A program made the position numbers and the translations under genes. A stretch of 64,000 nucleotides of DNA from contig NZ_BAGD01000037.1 of assembly GCF_000308635.1 (NCBI RefSeq), forward strand, positions 19,476-83,475. The letters are read 5' to 3'. The stretch comes from Nocardia otitidiscaviarum NBRC 14405. GTDB taxonomy: Bacteria > Actinomycetota > Actinomycetes > Mycobacteriales > Mycobacteriaceae. Under the pieces are notes generated by a model that was not told the DNA's origin, did not search any database, and saw only the letters and a list, made by a program, of their open reading frames with translations. Positions 1 through 8,547 of this stretch are shown in pieces; positions within the stretch are counted from its first letter, which is position 1, and each line of letters starts with the position of its first letter.

Positions 1-74
1 GGTACGACGCTGTCCGGGGCAGGACGGGTGGCCCGTTTGCGCCACGTGTCGGCGGCGTTTTCTACAGTGAGATC

Positions 75-635
75 GTGTCCGCATCAGATCGCCCGATCCT
101 GTTCTTCGCCGGGGAGGCGGAGTTTCGGGAATGGCTGATGGCCAATCACGCCGCCATGGACGGGGTTTGGCTGAAATTCGCGAAGCGGGGCACCGGCTAC
201 ATATCACTCGACTACGCCGGTGCGCTGCGTCAGGCGCTGTGCTTCGGCTGGATCGACGGGCAGGCGCGGCGGCTCGACGACGAGTTCTATCTACAGAGTT
301 TCACACCGCGGCGGCCGCGCAGCTCGTGGTCGCAGCGCAATGTGGGCTACGCCGAGGAATTGATCGAACAGGGACTCATGCATCCGGCCGGGCAGGCCGA
401 GATCGACCGCGCCAAGTCCGACGGCCGCTGGGACAATGCCTACGGGCGGGAACTGCCGCAGGATTTCCTGGACGAGCTGGCGAAGCATCCGGAGGCGGCG
501 GCGTTCTTCGAGACACTGCCCGATCAGATCAGTGTCGAGATCGGCCAGCAGCTCGGCAGCGCGGTGCGGCCGGAGACCCGGGCGCGGCGGTTGGATCAGA
601 TGATTCGCAAACTCATCGACGGGCAGCCGCTGTGA
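75..635 (+). CDS. YdeI/OmpD-associated family protein
   Basis: The 186-residue product matches the small cytosolic YdeI family (bacteriocin-protection/OmpD-associated), whose biochemical role is not settled. Family-like segments are the N-terminal FREWLMANH, the central CFGWIDGQ, and the basic stretch FTPRRPRSSWSQRN near residues 76-90. The chosen start is GTG at 75; no strong ribosome site is visible before it. The stop overlaps the GTG start of the next gene by 4 nt (GTGA), which points to translational coupling. No signal peptide or membrane segment is seen. The family call is fairly sure; the function is unknown. Confidence 0.8.
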   Translation: MSASDRPILFFAGEAEFREWLMANHAAMDGVWLKFAKRGTGYISLDYAGALRQALCFGWIDGQARRLDDEFYLQSFTPRRPRSSWSQRNVGYAEELIEQGLMHPAGQAEIDRAKSDGRWDNAYGRELPQDFLDELAKHPEAAAFFETLPDQISVEIGQQLGSAVRPETRARRLDQMIRKLIDGQPL

Positions 636-1597
636 CGGCATTCGTGGGTCTGCCGTGTACGACGGCGGCGTGGGAGGTGCCGCTACCCGGCAGCGCCACC
701 CACGTCACCGGCTGGCTGTGTGTCGAGCAGCCCGGGGCGTGGGGGCGCGATGTGATCGGCGACGAGGTGCTCGGCCCCGATATCACCGCCGGACTGGCCG
801 CCCGCACCAAGGCCGCCCGTGTGCGTCCGACGCTCATCCGCAGACCGGGCCGCCACGAGTTCACCGGTGTCCGAACGGTATTGCTCGTCAGCTCGCACCC
901 CGAGCGTCCCTGGTGCGAACGTTTCGAGATCACCGACCTGAACCAGCTGCTCGACTTCGACCCGCACCTGCTCAACGGCCCGCCCCCGGGAATCGGTGCA
1001 CCCGTCGCCGATCCACCGGTGCTGGTCTGCGCCCACGGCAAGCGCGACCAGTGCTGTGCCCGCCTCGGCCGCCCCATCGCCGCCCGCCTCGCCGCCGAAT
1101 ATCCCGGCCGCGTCTGGGAGTGCTCCCACACCGGCGGCCACCGCTTCGCCCCCGCCGTGGTGCTGCTCCCGTCCGGCCTCACCTACGGCCGCCTGACCGC
1201 CGACACCGCCCTCGAAACACTCGCCGCCGCCGACCGGAACACGCTGTCCCTGACCGGCTTCCGCGGCCGCAGCGGCCATTCCCCGGTGGAGCAGGTAGCC
1301 GAGATCACCGTCCGCGAACACCTGCGCGATATCGGCGACGACACCGCCGTGGCCCTGAACGCCCTCACCGTGGCGACCGTCCCGGACCCGGAAACGGTTG
1401 CCGCCCGGCTCGGCGATGAGACGGCACCCGCCGACCCCGCCACCTTCGCGGGCGCGGCGCAGGTCACCCACCGCGACGGCCGCCGCTGGCAGGTCACCGT
1501 CCACACCTCCGCCTACGCACCCCGCCAAGCCAGCTGCGGAGCCGCCCCCAAACCGGTCAAAGCACTACACCCCGCCCAACTCCACCAGCTGGCGTAG
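632..1597 (+). CDS. Sucrase/ferredoxin-like protein
   Basis: The 321-residue product belongs to the Suc_Fer-like family, which has a thioredoxin-like ferredoxin fold. The visible signature is VCAHGKRDQCCARLG (cysteines that may hold a [2Fe-2S] cluster), followed by WECSHTGGHRFAP and the tract LPSGLTYGRL. These lie in the middle of the protein, and the C-terminal third is less conserved. The start is GTG 632, inside the stop of the YdeI-like gene, so the two are probably co-transcribed. The reading frame stays open upstream to about 131, but the family similarity starts after 632. The physiological substrate is unknown. The gene ends just before a long hairpin and is convergent with the next gene. 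Confidence 0.82.
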   Translation: MTAFVGLPCTTAAWEVPLPGSATHVTGWLCVEQPGAWGRDVIGDEVLGPDITAGLAARTKAARVRPTLIRRPGRHEFTGVRTVLLVSSHPERPWCERFEITDLNQLLDFDPHLLNGPPPGIGAPVADPPVLVCAHGKRDQCCARLGRPIAARLAAEYPGRVWECSHTGGHRFAPAVVLLPSGLTYGRLTADTALETLAAADRNTLSLTGFRGRSGHSPVEQVAEITVREHLRDIGDDTAVALNALTVATVPDPETVAARLGDETAPADPATFAGAAQVTHRDGRRWQVTVHTSAYAPRQASCGAAPKPVKALHPAQLHQLA

Positions 1598-1600
1598 CCC

Positions 1601-1663
1601 CCGCGAGGGGAACTGGTGGCGGCATCGTGCGAGAGCGCTCCGCCACCGGTTCCCCCCTCGCGG
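1601..1663. terminator. Long inverted repeat between convergent genes (dispersed palindrome, copy A)
   Basis: Between the two facing stop codons (1597 and 1666) lies a hairpin with arms of about 22 nt. The inner arms are GGGGAACTGGTGGCGG and CCGCCACCGGTTCCCC around a 17-nt loop containing GCGAGAG. One position would be a G-U pair, and two extra C residues interrupt the outer stem. It should act as a bidirectional terminator here. The same 49-nt core recurs at 60221-60269, in a divergent region where a terminator is not expected, so it is also listed as a repeat family. Confidence 0.75.
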
Positions 1664-1665
1664 TG

Positions 1666-2634
1666 CTACCAGTGGGTGCCGGGGACGAGGCGGGCGGCGC
1701 GGCGGAGGGCGGTGCCGGTGGCTCGGACGGCGGGGGGCACTTCGCGGCGGTGGCGTTTCGGGGGGAGGATTTCCAGTTGTGTTGTCTCCTCGGGCTTCTC
1801 GCCTTTGGCGGCGGGGGAGTCGGGGAGGGCGCGGTAGTAGCGGTGCAGGATGCGGTCCTTGATGCGCGGGGTGATGAGGCTGCCGTATTCGGCGAGGGTG
1901 CCCAGCGGGACGTCGATGCGCTTGGGACGGTCGGTGAGGGCGCGGACGATGGTGGCGGCTGCCCATTCGGGGGATTCCGAGGGGCCCTGATTGCCGCTCG
2001 GGGCGATCATGGGGGTGCGCACCAGCGGCATGTGGATGGTGGTGAAAGTGATGTTGTCGGCCAGCATCTCGATCGCGGTCACCTCGGCGAACTTGTCGAG
2101 GGCGGCCTTGGAGGCCAGGTAGGCGGCGAAGCGCGGCGTGGCGACCTGCACTCCGGCGCTGGAGATGTTCACGATGTGGCCGAATTTGCGCTCGCGCATC
2201 TGCGGTAGCAGGGCCAGGGTCATGCGCACCGCGCCGAAGTAGTTGACCGCCATGGTGCGCTCGAAGTCGTGCATGCGGTCGGTGGAGCGGTGTACGGCGC
2301 GGCGGATGGAGCGCCCGGCATTGTTGACCAGCATGTCCACGTGACCGTGGGCGTCGAGGATCTGGGTCACGGCCTTCTCGACGGAGTCCTCGTCGGTGAC
2401 ATCGCACTGGTAGGCGTAGGCGTCGCCGCCCTCGGCCCGGATCTTCTCGACCACCACGGCCAGTTCCTCGGCGCGGCGGGCGAGCAGGAAGACTGTCGCT
2501 CCCTTCTCGGCCACGGCCGAGGCGGCCGCGCGGCCGATGCCGGAGGACGCGCCGGTGATGATGACGTGTCTGCCGGACAGGTCCCGGCGAGCGCGTCGAC
2601 GGGCCCGGTAGCCGTCGCCTGTCGTTTCGCTCAT
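1666..2634 (-). CDS. Short-chain dehydrogenase/reductase (SDR)
   Basis: The 322-residue protein is a classical Rossmann-fold SDR. It has the cofactor motif TGASSGIG (residues 27-34), the NNAG motif after VDMLV, a serine in NISSAG, and the catalytic YLASK pair. The C-terminal extension of about 70 residues (LAEYGSLITPRIKDRILHRY) resembles the SDR domain found in fatty acyl-CoA reductases of mycobacteria, so a lipid substrate is plausible but not shown. It is divergent from dnaE2. A strong palindrome 30-51 bp upstream of the ATG (2664-2685) is a probable operator, and no regulator gene is adjacent. Confidence 0.85.
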   Translation of the reverse strand: MSETTGDGYRARRRARRDLSGRHVIITGASSGIGRAAASAVAEKGATVFLLARRAEELAVVVEKIRAEGGDAYAYQCDVTDEDSVEKAVTQILDAHGHVDMLVNNAGRSIRRAVHRSTDRMHDFERTMAVNYFGAVRMTLALLPQMRERKFGHIVNISSAGVQVATPRFAAYLASKAALDKFAEVTAIEMLADNITFTTIHMPLVRTPMIAPSGNQGPSESPEWAAATIVRALTDRPKRIDVPLGTLAEYGSLITPRIKDRILHRYYRALPDSPAAKGEKPEETTQLEILPPKRHRREVPPAVRATGTALRRAARLVPGTHW

Positions 2635-2663
2635 GACTGCTCCTTTGCAGGTCGGATTGGCTC

Positions 2664-2685
2664 GAACTTACTCCAAAGTAAGTTC
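2664..2685. promoter_or_regulatory. Perfect 9+4+9 palindrome, probable operator of the SDR gene
   Basis: Arms GAACTTACT and AGTAAGTTC are perfect inverted repeats around CCAA. The site lies 30-51 bp before the SDR start codon, where promoter elements are expected. TTAC/GTAA-ended palindromes of this size are typical TetR-family operators. The cognate regulator is not in the immediate neighbourhood. Confidence 0.6.
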
Positions 2686-2772
2686 CAATGCCAGGGTGAG
2701 TTCCGAGGTTGGCTTGATGGGCTCGAGTTAATACAAACCGCCCGGTTGGAATGCGTGTACAGTCGCTGACTA

Positions 2773-2788
2773 TCGAACACGAGTTCGA
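2773..2788. promoter_or_regulatory. SOS box (LexA operator) of dnaE2
   Basis: TCGAAC-ACGA-GTTCGA matches the mycobacterial LexA consensus TCGAAC-N4-GTTCGA exactly. It ends 28 bp before the dnaE2 GTG start, a normal position for LexA repression. Damage induction of dnaE2 is therefore expected. Confidence 0.9.
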
Positions 2789-2816
2789 TTCCTGAAGTGC
2801 GTGCGGAGGAGGTGTC

Positions 2817-5800
2817 GTGGGCTGGCACAACGGACCGCCGACCTGGTCGGAGCTGGAACGGGTGCTCTCCGGACGCCCGAACCGAACCGTCCCCGCGGGC
2901 GACGGCGGCGACAGCCCGGCCTGGTCTCGCAAGCGCGAGCCCTACCGCGCCGCACCGCTGCACCGCCCCGACGAACCCACCGTCCCCTACGCCGAACTGC
3001 ACGCCCACTCCGCCTACAGCTTCCTCGATGGAGCCAGCCAGCCGGAGGAACTGGTCGAGGAGGCCGTCCGCCTCGGCCTCGAGGCCCTCGCCCTCACCGA
3101 CCACGACGGCTTCTACGGTGTCGTGCGCTTCGCCGAGGCCGCCCGCGAATGGGGTATGCCCACCGTCTTCGGTGCGGAACTCTCCCTCGGCAGCGCCGCT
3201 CGCCCCGGCGCCCACCTCGCCCCGCGCGGCGGCCGGCCCGCCTCGAGCTACCCGACCGCGTCCGGTGGCAGAGCTCGGACGCGCGGACGCCCAGCCGATT
3301 CGCCCGTGCCGAGCGATTCCGAGCCCCGCACCGGCGCACCCGATCCCGCCGGACCGCATCTGCTGATCCTGGCGCGCGGGCAGGAAGGGTACCGGCGGCT
3401 GTCCCGGGAGATGGCGGCGGCACACATGGCGGCGGGCGAGAAGGGCATTCTGCGCTACGACCTGGACCGGCTCACCGCGGCGGCGGGCGGACACTGGCAG
3501 GTGCTGACCGGCTGCCGGAAAGGGCATGTGCGGCAGGCGCTGCGGCGGGGCGACGCGGAAGCCGAAGCGGCACTGCGGGATCTGATGGAACGATTCGGAC
3601 CGGACCGGGTGAGCGTGGAGCTCACCCACCACGGCATACCCACCGACGACGAGCGCAATGCCCGGCTGCTCGCCCTGGCCGACCGGCTCGGCCTGCCGGT
3701 GATCGCCTCCACCGGAGCGCATTTCGCCGCGCCACCACAGCGCCGCCGGGCCATGGCGCTGGCCGCCATCCGGGCCCGGCAGAGTCTCGACGAAATGGCG
3801 GGCTGGCTCGCCCCCACCGGCGGCGCGCATCTGCGGTCGGGAGCCGAGATGGCGCGGCTGTTCGCGGCCTGCCCGCAGGCGGTGGCCAATGCCGCCGAAC
3901 TGGCCCGGGAATGCGCTTTCGACCTGCGCCTGATCGCCCCGCGGCTGCCACCCTTCGACGTGCCGGAGGGGCACGACGAGACCTCGTGGCTGCGCGAACT
4001 CACCTACCGGGGGGCCGCCCGCCGCTACGGTCCCCCCGCGCACAACCCCCAGGCGTACCGGCAACTCGAGCACGAACTCGAGGTGATCGAGCGGTTGCGG
4101 TTCCCGGGCTACTTCCTGGTGGTGCACGACATCGTCAGCTTCTGCCACGACAACGACATCCTGTGCCAGGGCAGGGGTTCCGCCGCCAACTCGGCCGTCT
4201 GCTACGCCATCGGCATCACCAATGTGGATCCGGTCGCCAATCAGTTGCTGTTCGAACGCTTCCTCGCGCCCGAGCGCGACGGCCCGCCCGATATCGACGT
4301 GGACATCGAATCGGACCGCCGCGAGGAGGCCATCCAGCACGTCTATGCCAAGTACGGGCGCGAGTACGCGGCGCAGGTGGCCAATGTCATCACCTATCGG
4401 GGTAAGTCCGCGGTGCGCGATGCCGCACGCGCACTGGGCTTCTCGTCCGGACAGCAGGACGTCTGGAGCAAGCAGGTGAGCCGCTGGACGGGTGTCGCGA
4501 AGGAGGAGCACACCGACATTCCCGACGACGTCCTCGCCCTGGCCGGTGAATTGGAGGGATTGCCCAGGCATCTGGGCATCCACTCCGGCGGCATGGTGAT
4601 CTGCGATCGCCCCATCGCCGATGTGTGCCCCACCGAATGGGCGCGCATGCCGGGACGCAGTGTGTTGCAGTGGGACAAGGACGACTGCGCCGCCGCCGGG
4701 CTGGTGAAATTCGATCTGCTCGGTCTCGGCATGCTCTCCGCCCTGCGCTACATGATCGACCTGGTGCGTGAGCACAAGGGGGAGACCGTGGAGTTGCACC
4801 GGTTGGACCTCACCGAAACCGCTGTGTACGACATGCTTTCGCGCGCCGACTCGGTGGGCGTGTTCCAGGTGGAGTCGCGCGCGCAGATGGCGACCCTGCC
4901 GCGGCTGCGGCCGCGGAACTTCTACGACCTGGTGGTGGAGGTGGCCCTGATCCGTCCCGGGCCCATCCAGGGCGGCTCCGTGCACCCCTACATCCGCCGT
5001 CGCAACAGGCTGGAGCCGGTCACCTACGACCATCCGGCGCTGGCGAACGCGCTGGAACGCACCCTCGGCATCCCGCTGTTCCAGGAGCAGCTCATGCAGA
5101 TGGCCGTCGACGTCGCCGGATTCACCGCCGCCGAGGCCGATCAGCTGCGCCGCGCCATGGGCTCCAAGCGGTCACCGGAGAAGATGGAGCGGCTGCGGGA
5201 ACGCTTCTATCGGGGTATGCGGGAACTGCACGGCATTACCGGCGAGGTGGCCGACCGCATCTACGAGAAGGTCTACGCCTTCGCGAATTTCGGTTTCCCG
5301 GAAAGCCATTCGCAGAGCTTCGCCTCGCTGGTGTTCTATTCGGCGTGGTTCAAGCTGCATCATCCGGCGGCATTCTGCGCGGGCCTGCTGCGGGCGCAGC
5401 CGATGGGGTTCTACTCGCCGCAGTCGCTGGTGGCGGACGCCCGGCGGCACGGGGTGGTGGTGCACGGGCCGGATATCAATCACAGTCTCGCCGAAGCGAC
5501 GCTGGAACGGCGGGGGATGGAGATCCGGCTGGGGCTGGCCGCGGTGCGGCACATCGGCGACGAACTGGCCGAGCGGATCGTCGCCGCCCGCCTGTCCGTC
5601 GGCCCCTACCGGTCCTTCCTCGACCTCACCAACCGCGTGGAACTGACTGTCCCGCAGGCGGAATCGCTGGCCACGGCGGGTGCGCTCGGCAGTCTCGACA
5701 TCACCCGCCGCCAAGCCCTGTGGGCCGCCGGGGCCGCGGCGGGGGAACGTCCGGATCGCCTTCCCGGCACGGGCGCGGCCACCGCCGCGCCCGCCCTGCC

Positions 5801-6218
5801 AGGTATGAGCGAGCTGGAGTTGGCCGCCGCCGACGTCTGGGCCACCGGCGTCTCACCCGGCAGCTATCCCACCGAGTTCCTGCGCCCGCGACTGGATGCG
5901 CTGGGAGTGGTGCCCGCCGCCCACCTCGCCGATATTCGCGACGGCACGCGGGTGCTGGTGGGCGGCGCGGTCACGCACCGGCAGCGCCCCGCCACGGCGG
6001 GCGGCGTCACCTTCCTCAACCTGGAGGACGAGACCGGCATGGTGAACGTGGTCTGCTCGGTGGGCCTCTGGGCCCGCTACCGCCGCCTCGCCCAGAGCGC
6101 GCCCGCCCTGCTGATCCGCGGGCGCGTACAGAACGCCGAGGGGGCGATCACGGTGGTCGCCGACCACCTGCAACGCATGGACCTGCGCATCGAGGCGAAG
6201 TCCCGCGACTTCCGCTGA
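2817..6218 (+). CDS. dnaE2: Error-prone DNA polymerase III alpha subunit DnaE2
   Basis: The 1133-residue protein is a C-family polymerase of the DnaE2 (ImuC) type, used in translesion synthesis and SOS mutagenesis. An N-terminal PHP domain begins near residue 58 with ELHAHSAYSFLDGAS and contains LTDHDGFYG. The palm-domain PDIDVD aspartates lie near residue 491, and GSAANSAVCYAIG precedes them. VFQVESRAQMATLPRL and LMQMAVDVAGF are further family blocks. A C-terminal OB-fold region (about 1040-1120) contains RQRPATAGGVTFLNLEDE. The start is GTG 2817 behind GGAGGAGG. The protein uses a perfect SOS box upstream. The imuA'/imuB partners, often next to dnaE2 in bacteria, are not adjacent here. Confidence 0.95.
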   Translation: MGWHNGPPTWSELERVLSGRPNRTVPAGDGGDSPAWSRKREPYRAAPLHRPDEPTVPYAELHAHSAYSFLDGASQPEELVEEAVRLGLEALALTDHDGFYGVVRFAEAAREWGMPTVFGAELSLGSAARPGAHLAPRGGRPASSYPTASGGRARTRGRPADSPVPSDSEPRTGAPDPAGPHLLILARGQEGYRRLSREMAAAHMAAGEKGILRYDLDRLTAAAGGHWQVLTGCRKGHVRQALRRGDAEAEAALRDLMERFGPDRVSVELTHHGIPTDDERNARLLALADRLGLPVIASTGAHFAAPPQRRRAMALAAIRARQSLDEMAGWLAPTGGAHLRSGAEMARLFAACPQAVANAAELARECAFDLRLIAPRLPPFDVPEGHDETSWLRELTYRGAARRYGPPAHNPQAYRQLEHELEVIERLRFPGYFLVVHDIVSFCHDNDILCQGRGSAANSAVCYAIGITNVDPVANQLLFERFLAPERDGPPDIDVDIESDRREEAIQHVYAKYGREYAAQVANVITYRGKSAVRDAARALGFSSGQQDVWSKQVSRWTGVAKEEHTDIPDDVLALAGELEGLPRHLGIHSGGMVICDRPIADVCPTEWARMPGRSVLQWDKDDCAAAGLVKFDLLGLGMLSALRYMIDLVREHKGETVELHRLDLTETAVYDMLSRADSVGVFQVESRAQMATLPRLRPRNFYDLVVEVALIRPGPIQGGSVHPYIRRRNRLEPVTYDHPALANALERTLGIPLFQEQLMQMAVDVAGFTAAEADQLRRAMGSKRSPEKMERLRERFYRGMRELHGITGEVADRIYEKVYAFANFGFPESHSQSFASLVFYSAWFKLHHPAAFCAGLLRAQPMGFYSPQSLVADARRHGVVVHGPDINHSLAEATLERRGMEIRLGLAAVRHIGDELAERIVAARLSVGPYRSFLDLTNRVELTVPQAESLATAGALGSLDITRRQALWAAGAAAGERPDRLPGTGAATAAPALPGMSELELAAADVWATGVSPGSYPTEFLRPRLDALGVVPAAHLADIRDGTRVLVGGAVTHRQRPATAGGVTFLNLEDETGMVNVVCSVGLWARYRRLAQSAPALLIRGRVQNAEGAITVVADHLQRMDLRIEAKSRDFR

Positions 6219-6454
6219 GCGCCGACGCTACTGCTCACGCCGCGATGGCTACTGGATTCGCAGCGGACTGCCGCCCCGACGTCCTCGGACGGCGTGGTGG
6301 TCGGCTCCATCACGCTGCCTCCGCAACGCTGACCGTTCTATCGCCAGTCGCGCCCGCCGCCGGTGCGGCACCCGCGAGAGCCACCCGCCGGAGCGGTCCG
6401 GGTTCGGTGCGGGAGTGCTCGCGGGGAGAATGGTGCGCGTCGAAGGGAGTCTCA

Positions 6455-6685
6455 GTGCCGACCGTGGTCCGCGCGACGATCAAACCGAACAGCAAGAAGG
6501 GGCCGCTGGTGGAAACCCTTCCCGACGGCACCCTCCAGCTCTACGTCCGCGCCCCCGCCGTGGAGGGCAAGGCCAACAGGGCCGCCTGCGAACTCCTCGC
6601 CGCCCACTACGGCGTGCCCAAATCCGCCGTCCGCCTCACCGCGGGCGCGACCTCCCGCTTCAAACGCTTCGATATCGACGACTGA
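6455..6685 (+). CDS. DUF167 (YggU) family protein
   Basis: This small 76-residue protein fits the DUF167/YggU fold. VRATIKPNSKKG at the N terminus, VRAPAVEGKANRAACELLA in the middle and GATSRFKRFDI near the C terminus match the family pattern of a K/P-rich start followed by the EGKAN core. The start is GTG 6455, eight bases behind GAAGGGAG. The open frame extends far upstream through dnaE2 but is only a shadow there. The function of the family is unknown. Confidence 0.85.
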   Translation: MPTVVRATIKPNSKKGPLVETLPDGTLQLYVRAPAVEGKANRAACELLAAHYGVPKSAVRLTAGATSRFKRFDIDD

Positions 6686-6703
6686 GGCAGCCGACGACCG
6701 AGA

Positions 6704-7387
6704 TCAGAACGCCAGCTCTTCCCACGGAATGCGAATGGGGAAGGGGAAGTCGAACTCGATGCCGTCGGTGTCGGCCGCGGTCCACTCGGCAGCCATGAGG
6801 TAGTTGGCGGTGTGCAGCAGGTGTACGCCCGCCGGAACCAGATGGCCGGGTTCGGTTTGCAGCGCGAAGGCGCGCACCTTCTCGATGACGCTGGCCTCGC
6901 GGGCGAGCGTCACCTCCCAGTACAGCGGAATACCTGCCCGCGCGTAGCGTGCCTTCTTCGCCTCGATATCGGATGCGGTGTTGCCGGGAGACAGCACTTC
7001 GCCGACGAGGTGGACATCGGCGGCGCGGACATCCTGGTACGGGGTTTCGAGGCAGCGGTGGATCAGGAAGTCCGGTGTCACGAAGTCGGATTTTCCGCTG
7101 GCGCCGAAGAAGACGTTCGTCTCGGTGGTGACGCGCCAGCAGTGATCGGGATGGCGGGTCACATCCGAGCGTGCGCATCGGCGCAGTGCGCTCCAGAGCA
7201 GATTCGTGAACGTCTGATGCTCGGCCGGGCCACGTCGCATCCACATCACCCGCCCGTTCCACAGCTCGATCTGCTCGGCGATCTCCTCCGGTAGCCGCTC
7301 GAGCTCCTCCCACGTCATGTACTCGGGGATATCGGGCTGCTCGAGGTGGGGTACGGACATGTCCTCAGGATATTTCGCCATGTCCAC
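6704..7387 (-). CDS. Uma2 family putative nuclease
   Basis: The 227-residue protein has the DUF820/Uma2 layout: MTWEELERLP, then a variable N-terminal half, TPDFLIH as the first acidic motif, a GEVLSPGNT segment, and KARYARAGIPLYW. Acidic residues plus the lysine around these motifs correspond to a PD-(D/E)xK restriction-like core, so metal-dependent DNA cleavage is possible. The family is abundant and mostly uncharacterised. It stands alone, convergent with the DUF167 gene. The start could also be the second methionine, two codons in. Confidence 0.82.
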   Translation of the reverse strand: MDMAKYPEDMSVPHLEQPDIPEYMTWEELERLPEEIAEQIELWNGRVMWMRRGPAEHQTFTNLLWSALRRCARSDVTRHPDHCWRVTTETNVFFGASGKSDFVTPDFLIHRCLETPYQDVRAADVHLVGEVLSPGNTASDIEAKKARYARAGIPLYWEVTLAREASVIEKVRAFALQTEPGHLVPAGVHLLHTANYLMAAEWTAADTDGIEFDFPFPIRIPWEELAF

Positions 7388-7477
7388 GGCCTTCCCGGAT
7401 TCACGAGAAGCAGACGGTTTCGTCCGCGATGTCAGGTGTTGTCAGTGCCAGTAGACCGTGTCGGCGCGCGTCTGTCA

Positions 7478-7954
7478 CTACACCGCGCCCGGGAAGCCCA
7501 GTTGTCGCCAGGCTTCGTAGACGGCGACGGCGGCGGCGTTGGAGAGGTTCATGGAGCGACGGCCCGGGAGCATGGGGATGCGCACCTGGGTGGTGACGTG
7601 CGGGTCGGCGAGGACCTCGGCGGGTAGGCCGGTGGGTTCGGGGCCGAAGAGCAAGGTGTCGTGCTCGCGGTAGGCGACGGCGGTGCTGTGCGTGGTGGCC
7701 TGGGCGGTGAAGGCGAAGACGCGTTCGGGGCGGATGGCGTCCCAGGCGGCGGCCAGATCCTTGTGCACGGTGACCGAGGCGAGGTCGTGGTAGTCCAATC
7801 CGGCCCGCCGCAACTTGGGCTCGGATAGGTCGAAGCCGAGCGGTTCGATCAGGTGTAGTCGGCATCCGGTCCCGGCGGCCAGCCGGATGGCGTTGCCGGT
7901 ATTCGGCGGGATGCGGGGCTCGTAGAACACCAGATGGAACACCCCGCCAGTCAA
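7478..7954 (-). CDS. trmL: tRNA (cytidine(34)-2'-O)-methyltransferase TrmL
   Basis: The product of up to 158 residues is a SPOUT-fold methyltransferase. FHLVFYEPRIPPNTGN at the N terminus, LFGPEPTGLP and IPMLPGRRSMNLSNAAAV near the C terminus form the knotted SAM-binding site typical of TrmL, which methylates the wobble ribose of two leucine tRNAs. The GTG at codon 5 (giving a protein that begins FHLVFYEP after the initiator) is an equally good start. The length agrees with TrmL (about 155). It is divergent from the DUF3017 gene. Confidence 0.9.
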   Translation of the reverse strand: MTGGVFHLVFYEPRIPPNTGNAIRLAAGTGCRLHLIEPLGFDLSEPKLRRAGLDYHDLASVTVHKDLAAAWDAIRPERVFAFTAQATTHSTAVAYREHDTLLFGPEPTGLPAEVLADPHVTTQVRIPMLPGRRSMNLSNAAAVAVYEAWRQLGFPGAV

Positions 7955-8136
7955 CCAGACGGGGGTCGCGCCGCTGTGCCGGACCGGCGGCGCGGCCGTT
8001 GCCGGGCCATGTGGCGTTGCTGGGTGGTGGGGTAGCCGACCGGTGTGGCGGTGGCGTTGCGGGGCGGTGTGGCGTTGCCGGGTGGATTCGACCGGGCCGT
8101 ATCGGTGGAAACCGCCCCGCCGCTAGACTGCGGCGC

Positions 8137-8451
8137 GTGAGTGCCCACGCCGCCCCCGAGAGCCGCAGCAGCCGCATCGGCGCATCCGTCCGCACCCATC
8201 TGCCGCTCATCCTGGTGGCCGCGGTGCTGGTGGTGGCGGTCGTCTTCCTGGCCTGGGACCGCTGGCGACGCGGTGCCGTGTTCATCGGCGGCGCGGCCCT
8301 GCTGGCCGCGGCCTTCCGCATGCTGCTGCCCGCCGAACAGGTCGGCCTGCTCGCGGTGCGCGGCAAATGGTTCGACGTGGTCGCCCTGACCGCGCTGGGC
8401 TCGGCCATCATCGTGCTGGCCGCCACGGTCAACCCGCTCGGCATCACCTAG
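8137..8451 (+). CDS. DUF3017 family small membrane protein
   Basis: The 104-residue protein has three predicted membrane segments: LPLILVAAVLVVAVVFLAW, a second around VFIGGAALLAAAFRMLL, and a third near the C terminus (VVALTALGSAIIVLAA). This matches the actinobacterial DUF3017 family, often found near folD; folD is not in this window. The start is GTG 8137, just after the short spacer CGGCGC. It is convergent with metX, ending 97 bp from it. Its function is unknown. Three copies of GTGGCGTTGC occur in the 180 bp upstream. Confidence 0.8.
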   Translation: MSAHAAPESRSSRIGASVRTHLPLILVAAVLVVAVVFLAWDRWRRGAVFIGGAALLAAAFRMLLPAEQVGLLAVRGKWFDVVALTALGSAIIVLAATVNPLGIT

Positions 8452-8547
8452 ATCGGGCGGAGATCCGCGTATGACCGCCGGGCTGCCGTGGCGCGGCCGT
8501 CCGTGGTTGCCGCGTGTGGTGCGGGAGGCCGGGTGCCGTCGCGGCCG

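Noticed and set aside
683..1528. A 281-residue minus-strand frame with glycine/valine-rich sequence
   Set aside because: It is antisense to the sucrase/ferredoxin-like gene, whose protein is clearly recognisable.
2631..5033. An 800-residue open frame on the minus strand
   Set aside because: It is antisense to dnaE2, has the composition of a GC-rich shadow and shows no protein family features.
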